DNA of 58,762 nt, from the NCBI GenBank assembly GCA_024685005.1, contig JAIKWF010000032.1, positions 1 to 58,762 of the forward strand, read 5' to 3'. How positions within the stretch are numbered: position 1 is the stretch's first letter; every line of letters begins with the position of its first letter. The stretch comes from Lachnospiraceae bacterium. Its GTDB lineage: Bacteria; Bacillota; Clostridia; Lachnospirales; Lachnospiraceae. Below are positions 1-10,088 of this stretch, piece after piece. Made by a program: the position numbers and the translations under genes. The notes beneath the pieces were generated by a model that had not been told where the DNA came from, did no database searches, and saw only the letters and a program-made list of their open reading frames with translations.

Positions 1-1937
<1,937 letters not shown>

Positions 1938-1977
1938 TTATGATTCGTTATTGTTTGATTTTGCCGGTTCCCGCTGC

Positions 1978-2667
1978 CTAAGATACAACGCCTACCATAC
2001 TGTGGCGAAGTACGGTGTCCCGGTACATATAGCCTTTTTGCATTTCCTGGGCAACGAAGCCGCTTTCGTATTCTTCGCTTTCCACCTGCATCACAGCATT
2101 GTGGAGATTGGGATCGAATTCCTTACCCACTGCTTCAATGGGGGTTACGCCCATTTTTTCAAGCTCCGATAAAAGCTGCTTGTAGATCATGTTCATGCCT
2201 TCTGCGAAAGCTCCCTGGGCCTGATCTTCGGGAACGGTTGCCAGTCCCCGTTCAAAATTGTCGATCACCGGCAGGATCTTCTCCAGCACGCTTTTGGCTC
2301 CCATGTCATACATCTGGGTCTTTTCTTTTTCCGTACGGTTCCGGAAATTCTCAAATTCAGCCAGCTGACGTTTTACCTTATCCTCCAGCTCTTCGATCCG
2401 CTCTTTGTTTTTGTCGGTCTTATCTTTTTTCTTGAAAAAGCCGCCCTTCTTCTCTTCGGCGCCTTCTTCCTGACTTTCCCGCGCCTCTTCTTCGGGCTGC
2501 TCTTCTGCCGGCGTTTCTTTCTCTTTCAGATCCTCAGCTTTCGCTGTTTCTTCTTTTTTGTCTTCGGCTTTTTCTGCCTGCTTTTCTTTTTTCGCTTTCT
2601 TCGGATCTTCTTTCTTCGCCTTTTCTATGGCTTCTTTTATGATCTCTTCTTTGGTCACGTCCTCCAT
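1978..2667 (-). CDS. grpE: Nucleotide exchange factor GrpE
   Basis: GrpE accelerates ADP release from DnaK. The C-terminal two thirds carries the family features: a long coiled coil from about residue 85 (ERIEELEDKVKRQLAEFENF), FRNRTEKEK, then LPVIDNFERGL and the beta-domain with GKEFDPNLHNAVMQVE and GYMYRDTVLRHSMVGV at the end. The first 80 residues are unusually long, low-complexity Lys/Glu repeats, making the protein 229 residues against roughly 190-200 usually. Start chosen at ATG 2667, with AGGAACAGG upstream. It lies 38 bases after hrcA and 85 bases before dnaK, in the same heat-shock operon. Confidence 0.96.
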   Translation of the reverse strand: MEDVTKEEIIKEAIEKAKKEDPKKAKKEKQAEKAEDKKEETAKAEDLKEKETPAEEQPEEEARESQEEGAEEKKGGFFKKKDKTDKNKERIEELEDKVKRQLAEFENFRNRTEKEKTQMYDMGAKSVLEKILPVIDNFERGLATVPEDQAQGAFAEGMNMIYKQLLSELEKMGVTPIEAVGKEFDPNLHNAVMQVESEEYESGFVAQEMQKGYMYRDTVLRHSMVGVVS

Positions 2668-2705
2668 GATCCTGTTCCTTTCTTTTTACTCGTTGCCGGG
2701 GGCAA

Positions 2706-3728
2706 CTATTTATACATCTGGTCCAGCTGTCCCATGATGTTTTTCATGGTATCCACCACTTTTTCGTAGTCCATACGCTTGGGTCCCACAATACCGATGG
2801 TACCCTTCATGCCGTCTCCCAGATCGTAGGTGGCTGTTACCACGCTGCAGTCCTTCATGGATTCTACCGGGGACTCGTCTCCGATATATACCTGTATGCC
2901 GGACTGCTGATCCTCTTCCAGGGTTTTCTTTACCAGGGAGTGGAGCATGTTCTTTTCTTCGAAGGTGCTGATGATCTCGCTGGCTTTCTCATTGTCGGAA
3001 AGCTCCGGATACCGGAAAATGTTCTTGGCGCCGGAGGTGTAGATCTCCAGATCTTCGTCTTCCCCGATGGTCCGTGCCACCGCATCCAGCACTTCACTGA
3101 CGATCTCTTCATGGGCGCCTGCCTGCGCTTTCAGGTTGGCGATCATTCCCAGGTTGATCTCCCTGAGGGTCAGTCCGTTAAGGGATGTATTCAGAAGGAT
3201 GTTCAGCTTCAAAAGCGTCTCATCATCTACCGATGCGGAAACGGAGATCATATTGTTGCGGATCAGATTGCCTTCGGCTACTACTACGGCTACCAGATGG
3301 GTTTCATCCACCCGGGAAAGCTGTACGAATTTTACCTTGTTGCCCTGTACCACCGGTGCGGAAACAAGGGCTGCATAGTTGGTATCGTTGGCCAGGAGTC
3401 TTGCGGTCTGCTTCAGCAGCTGATCCATCTTCTCCTCTTTTTTCAGGAGCATTTCCTTGATCTCCTGTACTTCCTTCTCCTTTTCCGCCATCATATGATC
3501 CACATAAAGGCGATATCCTTTATCGGAAGGGATTCTTCCGGCGGAGGTATGGGGCTGCAGGATGTATCCCAGCTCTTCCAGGTCGGCCATCTCATTTCGA
3601 ATGGTTGCCGAGCTTAAATTCAGATCCGTATATTTGGAAATGGTTCGGCTTCCCACCGGTTCGCCGGTCTCCAGATAATTCCGGACAACCGCTTTCAGGA
3701 TCTTCATTTTTCTTTCATCCAGTTCCAA
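2706..3728 (-). CDS. hrcA: Heat-inducible transcription repressor HrcA
   Basis: DNA-binding repressor of class I heat-shock genes; it binds CIRCE and is activated by GroE in other Firmicutes. The N-terminal winged helix shows the family sequence LDERKMKILKAVVRNYLETG and GSRTISKYTDLNLSSATIRN, followed by the wing segment HTSAGRIPSDKGYR. The GAF-like dimerisation part includes GPKRMDYEKVV near the end. Length 340 fits the family. The best start is a TTG at 3728 (MELDERK matches the family N-terminus; GGAGAGGAAG lies nine bases upstream). It is the first gene of hrcA-grpE-dnaK, and the CIRCE 55 bases upstream implies autoregulation. Confidence 0.95.
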   Translation of the reverse strand: MELDERKMKILKAVVRNYLETGEPVGSRTISKYTDLNLSSATIRNEMADLEELGYILQPHTSAGRIPSDKGYRLYVDHMMAEKEKEVQEIKEMLLKKEEKMDQLLKQTARLLANDTNYAALVSAPVVQGNKVKFVQLSRVDETHLVAVVVAEGNLIRNNMISVSASVDDETLLKLNILLNTSLNGLTLREINLGMIANLKAQAGAHEEIVSEVLDAVARTIGEDEDLEIYTSGAKNIFRYPELSDNEKASEIISTFEEKNMLHSLVKKTLEEDQQSGIQVYIGDESPVESMKDCSVVTATYDLGDGMKGTIGIVGPKRMDYEKVVDTMKNIMGQLDQMYK

Positions 3729-3782
3729 ATGGGATCACTTCCTCTCCATCCGACTTACGCTTACATCTGTTTTGTGTTGTTA

Positions 3783-3809
3783 TTAGCACTCGATGCATTT
3801 GAGTGCTAA
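3783..3809. promoter_or_regulatory. CIRCE operator (HrcA binding site)
   Basis: Perfect inverted repeat TTAGCACTC-N9-GAGTGCTAA, the canonical CIRCE element, lying between the predicted promoter and the hrcA start. The spacer is the canonical 9 bases (GATGCATTT). It predicts HrcA repression of hrcA-grpE-dnaK. Confidence 0.97.
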
Positions 3810-3823
3810 CACCTTCCTTACCT

Positions 3824-3852
3824 AAAATAACACTATACCCTGTTGTTGTCAA
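3824..3852 (-). promoter_or_regulatory. Sigma-A promoter of hrcA-grpE-dnaK
   Basis: Minus-strand TTGACA (3852-3847), 17-base spacer, TATTTT (3829-3824). Transcription would start just upstream of the CIRCE, so bound HrcA would block it. Confidence 0.75.
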
Positions 3853-3867
3853 CTTATTTTTACAAAC

Positions 3868-3900
3868 GAAAAAAAACCGGATACCCTTTCGGATATCCGG
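3868..3900 (-). terminator. Rho-independent terminator after the Lys/Ala-rich gene
   Basis: Minus-strand hairpin CCGGATATCC-GAAA-GGGTATCCGG (one T-G pair) followed by eight T, 26 bases after the stop of the gene at 3926-4495. It separates that transcript from the hrcA promoter directly downstream. Confidence 0.85.
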
Positions 3901-3925
3901 CTTTCTCATTTACTATGTTCTGGAA

Positions 3926-4495
3926 TTAAAGGTTGAAGCTGAAGGTGTTGTCTACATCACCGTTAGCTACGCAGTAAACCTTGCCTTCTTCAGGCTTAAC
4001 ATACAGTTCTACGTTCTTCAGATCTGCAGGCTTCTTACCAAGGTCATACTCCCAAACGTTCTTTGCGTTCTGGATGAATTCTGCCTCGGTATAGTCGTCC
4101 TTACCACCCATCTGATAAGTAACAACTGCCTTGATCGCAGACTTTTTAGCTGCTGCGGGCTTAGCTGCTGCCTTCTTGGCAGTCGTCTTCTTTGCTGCAG
4201 GCTTAGCTGCTGCTTTCTTTGCTGCAGGCTTAGCTGCTGCTTTCTTTGCTGCGGGCTTAGCTGCTGCTTTCTTTGCTGCGGGCTTAGCTGCTGCCTTCTT
4301 TGCTGCAGGCTTAGCTGCTGCTTTCTTTGCTGCAGGCTTAGCTACTGCTTTCTTTGCTGCGGGCTTAGCTGCCTTCTTCTCTTCTGCCTTGGGCGCTTCA
4401 GCTGCCTTAGCTGCCTCTGCCTTAACAGGAGCTTTCGCTGCTACTGCCTTTGCAGCTGCCGTGAGAGTTGCTGCATCTTTTTTTACTTCTGCCAT
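3926..4495 (-). CDS. Histone-H1-like Lys/Ala-repeat protein with conserved C-terminal domain (DUF6465-like)
   Basis: A 189-residue protein in two parts. Residues about 1-120 are almost only Ala, Lys and Pro with tandem nonapeptides of the type KPAAKKAAA, resembling the DNA-binding tails of bacterial H1-like proteins. Residues about 125-189 form a compact acidic domain (AVVTYQMGGKDDYTEAEF, WEYDLGKKPADLKNVELYV, VYCVANGDVD) that I associate from memory with the Lachnospiraceae DUF6465 family. No signal peptide, so cytosolic or nucleoid-associated; function unknown. The start is the second Met of the open frame (4495), preceded by AAAGGAGT; the ATG at 4516 has no ribosome site. Monocistronic, with its own promoter and terminator. 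Confidence 0.8.
   Translation of the reverse strand: MAEVKKDAATLTAAAKAVAAKAPVKAEAAKAAEAPKAEEKKAAKPAAKKAVAKPAAKKAAAKPAAKKAAAKPAAKKAAAKPAAKKAAAKPAAKKAAAKPAAKKTTAKKAAAKPAAAKKSAIKAVVTYQMGGKDDYTEAEFIQNAKNVWEYDLGKKPADLKNVELYVKPEEGKVYCVANGDVDNTFSFNL
4200..4376 (-). repeat. 27-bp tandem repeats inside the Lys/Ala-rich gene
   Basis: Six full 27-base units begin at 4200, 4227, 4254, 4281, 4308 and 4335, with a partial seventh at 4362. Each encodes one nonapeptide of the KPAAKKAAA type. Units differ by single synonymous or Ala/Val changes, so the array can vary in length by slippage or recombination without breaking the frame. Confidence 0.85.
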
Positions 4496-4561
4496 TGGGT
4501 TACTCCTTTCACACACTTTACATACATTAAGATTTACTTAAATTGTCCTCTTATAGAAGCC

Positions 4562-4590
4562 ACTATATCGCAAAAATAAAAATAAGTCAA
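4562..4590 (-). promoter_or_regulatory. Promoter of the Lys/Ala-rich gene
   Basis: Minus-strand TTGACT (4590-4585), 17-base spacer, TATAGT (4567-4562), about 65 bases upstream of the chosen ATG at 4495. Near-consensus, suggesting strong constitutive expression. Confidence 0.75.
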
Positions 4591-4641
4591 ATTTTTCGTA
4601 CAAATTCGCGGTTTTTGAAACAAATCCCTCTTTTTTTACCC

Positions 4642-5538
4642 TCAGGGTTTCTTCAGGAAAAAATACAAAAGCAGTACCAGTCCCAGTCCGATGCGGTAAA
4701 TTCCGAAGGGTACAAAATTGTGTTTCTTAATATAATCCATCAACAATTTGATCACAAATACGGATACCACATAAGCAACCAGACAGCCTGTCAAAAGGAT
4801 CACCGCTTCTATGGGTGTAAAGGCCAGGCCGGCTTTAATAAACTTCAATACTTTCAGGCAGCTGGCTCCCATCATAACGGGAATTGCCAGATAAAAGGTA
4901 AACTCCGCTGCCACCGGTCTTGCTACCCCAAGGAGCAATGCTCCCAGTATGGTGGCGCCGGATCTGGATGTTCCGGGAAAAACAGCTGCGATCAGCTGAA
5001 AGACGCCGATCATGGCCACGGTAAAGTAATCCAGCTTTGCCACGGATCTGACTCTGGGCTTTTTCCCTTTGTTCCTGCTTTCGATGAGGATAAAGAGCAC
5101 GCCGAATACGATCAGTGCCACTGCCACGCAGGGAAAATTGTACAGATGCTCGTCAAGCCAGTCGTCAAACAGCACGCCTACGATACCTGCGGGAATACAT
5201 GCAATGAGGATCTTCCCCCACAGGGTAAGGATCTTCTTTTTTACCACAAACTGCTTTCCTTCTGTTTCTTCTTCATATTCATAGTCCGGATCGTCTTCAT
5301 AGGAAACGGTCTCGAATCCGAAGGGCCAGATCTTTTCCCAAAAGAGCATGACCACCGCCATAATGGCGCCAAGCTGGATCACCACCAGAAACAGATTCCA
5401 GAATTCCTCCCGGACATTCAGCTTTACGAATTCATCCAAAATGATCATATGCCCGGTACTGCTGATGGGCAGCCACTCCGTGATTCCTTCCACAACGCCG
5501 AAAAGAATGGCTTTTAATATTTCCAAAAAAGTTTGCAT
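4642..5538 (-). CDS. uppP: Undecaprenyl-diphosphatase UppP (BacA family)
   Basis: Integral membrane phosphatase that recycles undecaprenyl diphosphate to the monophosphate carrier for wall and surface-polysaccharide synthesis; overproduction gives bacitracin tolerance in other species. Both family signatures are visible: GVVEGITEWLPISSTGH near residue 15 and FPGTSRSGATI near 165, with several hydrophobic spans and a final LVLLLYFFLKKP. It is 298 residues, slightly longer than usual because of a charged loop (residues ~70-95, Glu/Asp/Tyr-rich). Start ATG 5538 has AAAGGAGAG upstream. It is the last gene of the run beginning at 13317; placement with O-acyltransferase genes fits a shared need for lipid carrier. 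Confidence 0.96.
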   Translation of the reverse strand: MQTFLEILKAILFGVVEGITEWLPISSTGHMIILDEFVKLNVREEFWNLFLVVIQLGAIMAVVMLFWEKIWPFGFETVSYEDDPDYEYEEETEGKQFVVKKKILTLWGKILIACIPAGIVGVLFDDWLDEHLYNFPCVAVALIVFGVLFILIESRNKGKKPRVRSVAKLDYFTVAMIGVFQLIAAVFPGTSRSGATILGALLLGVARPVAAEFTFYLAIPVMMGASCLKVLKFIKAGLAFTPIEAVILLTGCLVAYVVSVFVIKLLMDYIKKHNFVPFGIYRIGLGLVLLLYFFLKKP

Positions 5539-5552
5539 AGTGAAACTCTCCT

Positions 5553-6413
5553 TTATTGTTCAAGATATCGCATCATATCATCATAGCAGGCTCTTGCTTC
5601 CGTAAATCCCTGTTCATACAGCATTTCAAGCTTCTTTCTGTCCCGCTCGACCCTTCCTACCTCGGAGCCGTGCTGGGGACGGATCAAAAACAGATTCCCT
5701 TTCTCATGCTCCCGCTCCAAAAACCTTACTACCTTATTGTATCTGGCATGACGGTAGCGAAGGTCCTTGACCAGCGCCGGATATTTCCGGTAGATCACTT
5801 TGGCCGCCGGCAAAAGGGTGAAGGGTTTTCTGATATATCCCACTTCCTTGGTCATGACAACCACATTTTTCCGGTTGCCGTCCCGCAGGGATTTCATAAT
5901 GGGAATACTGTCGGAAATGCCGCCGTCCAGATAATACCTTCCGCCGATCTCCACAAGCCTTGATACCAGCGGCATGGATGCAGATGCTCTGACCGCGTCC
6001 ATGGACTTTGTCAGGTCATTGATGGGAGCATATACCGGCTTTCCCGTCTCCACATCCGTAAGTACGGCATATGCTTTGCCGGGATACTGCGCCGCTGCCT
6101 CAAAATCAAAGGGGTTTAAAAACATGGGAATATCGGTATAGGCCATTTTCACATTGAAAAGATCCCCCGTTTTCAGCATGGGACGGATGCCGCAGTAATT
6201 CGGATCATCTATATAATCCAGGGTCACCGCTGCCCCTCTGCCCCGCTGGCCGGAAATATAGCTGCACAGGTTGCAGGCTCCCATGGATACGCCGTAACCT
6301 GCACTGAACTGCAGGCCTTTGTCCATGAAATAATCCAGAACGCCGGCTGTATAAATTCCTTTCATACCGCCGCCTTCCAGTACCAGACCTGCTTCGATCA
6401 GTCTCTTTTCCAT
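5553..6413 (-). CDS. Patatin-like phospholipase family protein
   Basis: Predicted serine lipid acyl hydrolase with a Ser-Asp dyad. Visible motifs are the oxyanion loop LEGGGMKGIYTAGV near residue 12, the nucleophile elbow GVSMGA near residue 42, and the DGG motif with the catalytic Asp in YYLDGGISDSIP near residue 163. Length 286 matches the bacterial DUF6363-type patatin group rather than larger ExoU-like toxins. No signal peptide, so cytosolic. Gap to uppP is 14 bases and to the upstream aminotransferase 27, so likely cotranscribed. The substrate is unknown. Confidence 0.9.
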   Translation of the reverse strand: MEKRLIEAGLVLEGGGMKGIYTAGVLDYFMDKGLQFSAGYGVSMGACNLCSYISGQRGRGAAVTLDYIDDPNYCGIRPMLKTGDLFNVKMAYTDIPMFLNPFDFEAAAQYPGKAYAVLTDVETGKPVYAPINDLTKSMDAVRASASMPLVSRLVEIGGRYYLDGGISDSIPIMKSLRDGNRKNVVVMTKEVGYIRKPFTLLPAAKVIYRKYPALVKDLRYRHARYNKVVRFLEREHEKGNLFLIRPQHGSEVGRVERDRKKLEMLYEQGFTEARACYDDMMRYLEQ

Positions 6414-6440
6414 TGTCTGCTGTCTCCTTTTTTATCTGCT

Positions 6441-7631
6441 TCAGATCAGGCCATAATCAGCCGCTAACTTTTCAAACTGGGGGATGGAGCGCTCCACGGT
6501 CTCGGTGGGCACGCAGTATGCGATCCTGAAAAATCCCGGCGCGCCGAAGGAATCTCCGGGCACCAGTACCAGACCGTAGTTTAAGGCCTTCTGGCAAAAT
6601 GCCATGGCATCTTCTTCCGGGGCCTTGGGGAACATGTAAAAGGTTCCGCCGGGTTTTACCACGGAAAATCCCAGTCTTGTCAGTTCTCTGTAAAGAATCC
6701 TGCTGTTTTGTTCATATACGGACAGATCCGCAGTCTGATCCAACACCTTTGCCACGGTAAGCTGGATCAGGGAAGCCGGGCAGTTGTGTCCGATGCCTCT
6801 GGAGATCTGGGTGCACATATGGATAATGGTCTCTGCCTCATCGGCTGCGGGATTTACTGCCACATAGCCGATACGCTCTCCGGGAAGGGAGATGGATTTG
6901 CTGAAGGAATAGCACATCAGCGTGTTTTTGTAGTGGGCGGAGATAAAGGGCGCATCCGTTCCCTCAAATACGATCTCCCTGTAGGGTTCGTCGGAGATCA
7001 GGTAAATGGAATGTCCGTATTTCTCACCGGCCTGTGTCAGAATCTGTGCCAGTCTGTCGATGGTCTGTGTGGAATAAACGATTCCCGAAGGATTGTTGGG
7101 GGAGTTGATGAGAACTGCCGCCGTTTTTTCGGAAATGGTTTCTTCAAAAGCTTCAAAGTTGATCTGGAAGGACTCCGTATCCGGCGGGACCACCTTTAAA
7201 ACGGCTCCTGTCTCTCTGACATAGGGGCCGTACTCCGGAAAATACGGAGCAAAGGTGATGATCTCTTCGCCGGGACACACCACGGCTCTTACCGCATGGG
7301 CAATGGCGCCTGCCGCCCCGGATGCCATGAATACATGGTCTGCGGTGTAAGGAAGAGAGCTTTTCTTTTTCAGGTAAGCAGCCACTGCCGCTCTGACTTC
7401 CAAAATACCGTGGCTTTCACTGTATCCGTGGAGGGATAAAGGATCCGTGTTTTCCAGAATATCCTTCATCACCTCGTTTACGCAATCGGGTGCGGGTACC
7501 GAAGGGTTCCCCAGGCTGTAATTGAAGATCTTGTCTTTTCCGATCTTCTCTGCCAGAGCGCCTGCCTTGGCGTTCATTTCCCTGATCACGGATTTTTGCT
7601 GTAACATATCTTTGTAGTGTTGCGATATCAT
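6441..7631 (-). CDS. Pyridoxal-phosphate aminotransferase (class I/II)
   Basis: Fold-type I PLP enzyme of 396 residues. It shows the N-terminal NYSLGNPSVPAPD, the cofactor-contacting NSPNNPSGIVY near residue 175, SDEPYREI near 215, and the Schiff-base lysine in SFSKSISLPGERIGYVAVNP near 240. These fit aspartate/alanine-type aminotransferases; the amino-acid substrate cannot be read from the sequence. The ATG at 7631 has GGAGGATA upstream. It sits 15 bases after the SGNH-like gene; a link to surface acetylation is not evident, so it may simply ride in the operon. Confidence 0.92.
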   Translation of the reverse strand: MISQHYKDMLQQKSVIREMNAKAGALAEKIGKDKIFNYSLGNPSVPAPDCVNEVMKDILENTDPLSLHGYSESHGILEVRAAVAAYLKKKSSLPYTADHVFMASGAAGAIAHAVRAVVCPGEEIITFAPYFPEYGPYVRETGAVLKVVPPDTESFQINFEAFEETISEKTAAVLINSPNNPSGIVYSTQTIDRLAQILTQAGEKYGHSIYLISDEPYREIVFEGTDAPFISAHYKNTLMCYSFSKSISLPGERIGYVAVNPAADEAETIIHMCTQISRGIGHNCPASLIQLTVAKVLDQTADLSVYEQNSRILYRELTRLGFSVVKPGGTFYMFPKAPEEDAMAFCQKALNYGLVLVPGDSFGAPGFFRIAYCVPTETVERSIPQFEKLAADYGLI

Positions 7632-7646
7632 TTGTGGTATCCTCCG

Positions 7647-8588
7647 TTATTTCTCATCTGAAGCGTCCCCGGCCGCAAGATATGCCGAAAGGTCCGCTAT
7701 CAGTTGATTTGTTCTAACATAAACTCCTGTATCCGTCAAGTGGGCGTAGGTGTCGTAAAAATACTCCGGATCATATCGGTAATTGTTAAAATCCGAGATC
7801 ACTTCCGCATCCAGTTTGTCGGACAGATCCTTTGCAAAGGCACTGTACTCCTCAGGGGAGGGCACATTTTCGCAAAGGGGAATGGGATAAGCGGCGATGA
7901 CCATATCCGCTCCTTTTTCCCGCAGCGTCCGGTACAGATTGTTAAGGCGCTTTTCGGCCGGCTCACTGATATTATTGATGCGCACCGGTCCGAAGTCGAT
8001 CTCCGGCTCCGGATCTTTTCTGGGATAGTAATTGTCCCCGTACCTGTTAAAAGCACTCCTGCGATAGCTGTTGTTCAGTTCTCCGTTGCCGGTTCCCTGT
8101 CTCCACATGGTGATGCATTTGCCAAGGTAAGTAGGATAGGCCTCCAGCATATCCGGCCAGTCTTTGGCCCTTATCAGGGGATAGAGCTGAAAGTGGTCCT
8201 CGATGGTGACCCAGACCAGCTCGGGATTTTTGATCCTGTCATTGTCATCGTAGTTGGTCTCGCAGATCACATACAGATCTCCGGGGTGCACATGCAAAAG
8301 CGCCGCCTGCTCGTTAAAGCAGTTGCCGGTTCCGCCGTGAAGCCCCATGTTGATCACCGGCTTTCCCAGGGTTTTTTCCAACATCTCGGAATTGACGCCG
8401 TAGGCCAGATTGGAATTGCCGATGAGAACGATCCGCGCTCCCTCGGTGTTTTTCAGGGCGTTTACTTTATCGATCATGGCCGCCTGATAATTCCCGGTAT
8501 ACTGGGGCATGACAACGCCAAAACAAAACAGTCCCAGCAGCAAAAGCATCCCTATGCAGTTTAAGAAAAACCGAATCTTATCCTTCAT
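7647..8588 (-). CDS. Membrane-anchored SGNH-like partner of MBOAT acyltransferase
   Basis: One N-terminal transmembrane segment (about residues 8-28) followed by an extracytoplasmic domain. IVLIGNSNLAYGV near residue 55 has the place and shape of SGNH block I (Gly-Asn-Ser), NMGLHGGTGN follows block II, and FYDTYAHLTDTG near residue 285 supplies a terminal Asp/His pair. This is the architecture of DltD/AlgX-like proteins that complete O-acetylation begun by an MBOAT membrane protein. The gene lies 18 bases after an MBOAT gene. Catalysis is inferred; Asn replaces the usual Asp of GDS, so activity could differ from classical SGNH esterases. Confidence 0.75.
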   Translation of the reverse strand: MKDKIRFFLNCIGMLLLLGLFCFGVVMPQYTGNYQAAMIDKVNALKNTEGARIVLIGNSNLAYGVNSEMLEKTLGKPVINMGLHGGTGNCFNEQAALLHVHPGDLYVICETNYDDNDRIKNPELVWVTIEDHFQLYPLIRAKDWPDMLEAYPTYLGKCITMWRQGTGNGELNNSYRRSAFNRYGDNYYPRKDPEPEIDFGPVRINNISEPAEKRLNNLYRTLREKGADMVIAAYPIPLCENVPSPEEYSAFAKDLSDKLDAEVISDFNNYRYDPEYFYDTYAHLTDTGVYVRTNQLIADLSAYLAAGDASDEK

Positions 8589-8606
8589 ATATTCACCAGC
8601 CGGTCC

Positions 8607-10088
8607 CTAAAACTGGAAGTATATAAACTCCGTCTGGGGAAAATCCTTTCCGTAGATCCCGAAGATCAGGATGTAAAACACAAGTGCGGTGTAAGCGATC
8701 CACCTGAGGGGCGCTTTCAAAGATACAAGGTATGCGGTGGGCCGGTAGCCGTTCCTTCCGAAAAAGTCTACGCCGATCAGAAGCAGCACTGCCAGAAGAA
8801 AGGCCGCAGCGCAGGCTGCATCCATGCCCGCCGAGGCAAAAAGCCGCCCCACGCCTCTGCTGAGGAACAGTCGGATCCCCGGATCCGCCTTACACTGCCT
8901 GAGCATGCCGATGGCCTCTTTTAAGGATGCTGCCCTGAAAAACAGAAACGCAAAGCTGACCAGGAAGAAAGTCAGGACTCTTCTGCTGACCCTTCCCACC
9001 ACGACGTCGGGACTTTGTTCTCCCGCCTTGCCGGCGGCTTCTTTTTTTCCGGGAATCAGATCTTCTGCCATCAGGTAGCATCCGTTGAGTCCGCCCCAGA
9101 TCACATAATGCCAGGCAGCTCCGTGCCACAGGCCGCTGACCAGAAATACCAGGATCCTGTTGATCTGTTTTCTCACCATGCCCTTCCTGTTGCCGCCCAG
9201 GGGAATGTAGAGATAGTCCCGGAACCAGCCTGTCAGGGAAATGTGCCAGCGATTCCAGAAATCATGGACGCTGACGGAGGATAAGGGCTGGCGGAAATTG
9301 TCCATAAGGGTAAAGCCCAAAACCTTGGCACTTCCGATGGCGATGTGGGAATAGCCCGCAAAGTCGCAGTAGATCTGGATGGAAAAAAGCACGCAGGCAA
9401 AAAAGATCTCCATACCGCTGTAAACCAGGTATTCATCAAATACCGGTGTGATCATAAGGGCGATCCTGTCAGCGATCACCATCTTAATGAACAGCCCCCA
9501 GAGCATGATCATAAGACCTTCCCTGATCCTGGCTGCGTCAAAGCTGTGTTTTTCCCGAAACTGGGGCAGCAGATTTGTGCTGCGCTCTATGGGACCTGCC
9601 ACAAGCTGGGGAAAGAAAGAGACAAACAGAGCGTAGGTAAAGAAATTCTTCTCCGGGGTTATTCGGCCGTGATATACATCCAGGGTATATCCCACAGCCT
9701 GAAAGATATAAAAGGAAATGCCCACGGGCAGCAGAATATCCGGTGCCTGCAGACCTTTCTGCCCGATCTTCGAAAGGAGCATATTGATATTGTCAGCAAA
9801 AAAACCGAAGTACTTAAAGTACGCCAGCATCCCCAGGTTCAATACCAGTGAAAGGACCATGACGGACCGGGCTTTCTTTTTTTCCCCGCATTTTCCCATC
9901 AGGCGCGCCGCCGTGTAGGTGATCACAATGGAGGAAAAAAGCAGCAAACCATACCCTGCGTTCCAGTTCATGTAAAAAGCAAAGCTGGCTGCCAAAAGCC
10001 AGATATTCCCTGCCTTTCGCGGAAGCATAAAGTAGATCAGGGTCACTGCCGGAAAAAAGATCAGATAGTCTACCGAATTAAATATCAT
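8607..10088 (-). CDS. MBOAT family O-acyltransferase (AlgI/DltB-like)
   Basis: Polytopic membrane O-acyltransferase, 493 residues. It begins MIFNSVDYLIFFPAVTLIYF and contains the family segments LLPVGISFYIFQAVGYTLDVY, FPQLVAGPIERSTNLLPQF, VHDFWNRWHISLTGWFRDY and, near residue 325, SGLWHGAAWHYVIWG with the invariant catalytic His. Such proteins pass acetyl groups across the membrane to a secreted polysaccharide or wall polymer. Its ATG (10088) overlaps the TGA of the upstream GGDEF-EAL gene as ATGA, so translation is coupled to a c-di-GMP-type protein; an SGNH partner follows. The polymer acceptor is unknown. Confidence 0.93.
   Translation of the reverse strand: MIFNSVDYLIFFPAVTLIYFMLPRKAGNIWLLAASFAFYMNWNAGYGLLLFSSIVITYTAARLMGKCGEKKKARSVMVLSLVLNLGMLAYFKYFGFFADNINMLLSKIGQKGLQAPDILLPVGISFYIFQAVGYTLDVYHGRITPEKNFFTYALFVSFFPQLVAGPIERSTNLLPQFREKHSFDAARIREGLMIMLWGLFIKMVIADRIALMITPVFDEYLVYSGMEIFFACVLFSIQIYCDFAGYSHIAIGSAKVLGFTLMDNFRQPLSSVSVHDFWNRWHISLTGWFRDYLYIPLGGNRKGMVRKQINRILVFLVSGLWHGAAWHYVIWGGLNGCYLMAEDLIPGKKEAAGKAGEQSPDVVVGRVSRRVLTFFLVSFAFLFFRAASLKEAIGMLRQCKADPGIRLFLSRGVGRLFASAGMDAACAAAFLLAVLLLIGVDFFGRNGYRPTAYLVSLKAPLRWIAYTALVFYILIFGIYGKDFPQTEFIYFQF

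Noticed and set aside
4200-4376. 27-bp repeats as a possible CRISPR array
   Set aside because: Units are directly contiguous with no spacers, and each is one in-frame nonapeptide.
4131-4541. Plus-strand Ala/Phe-rich frame that looks like a membrane protein
   Set aside because: It is the exact antisense of the Lys/Ala repeat region; it has no ribosome site and its repeats follow from the coding repeats on the other strand.
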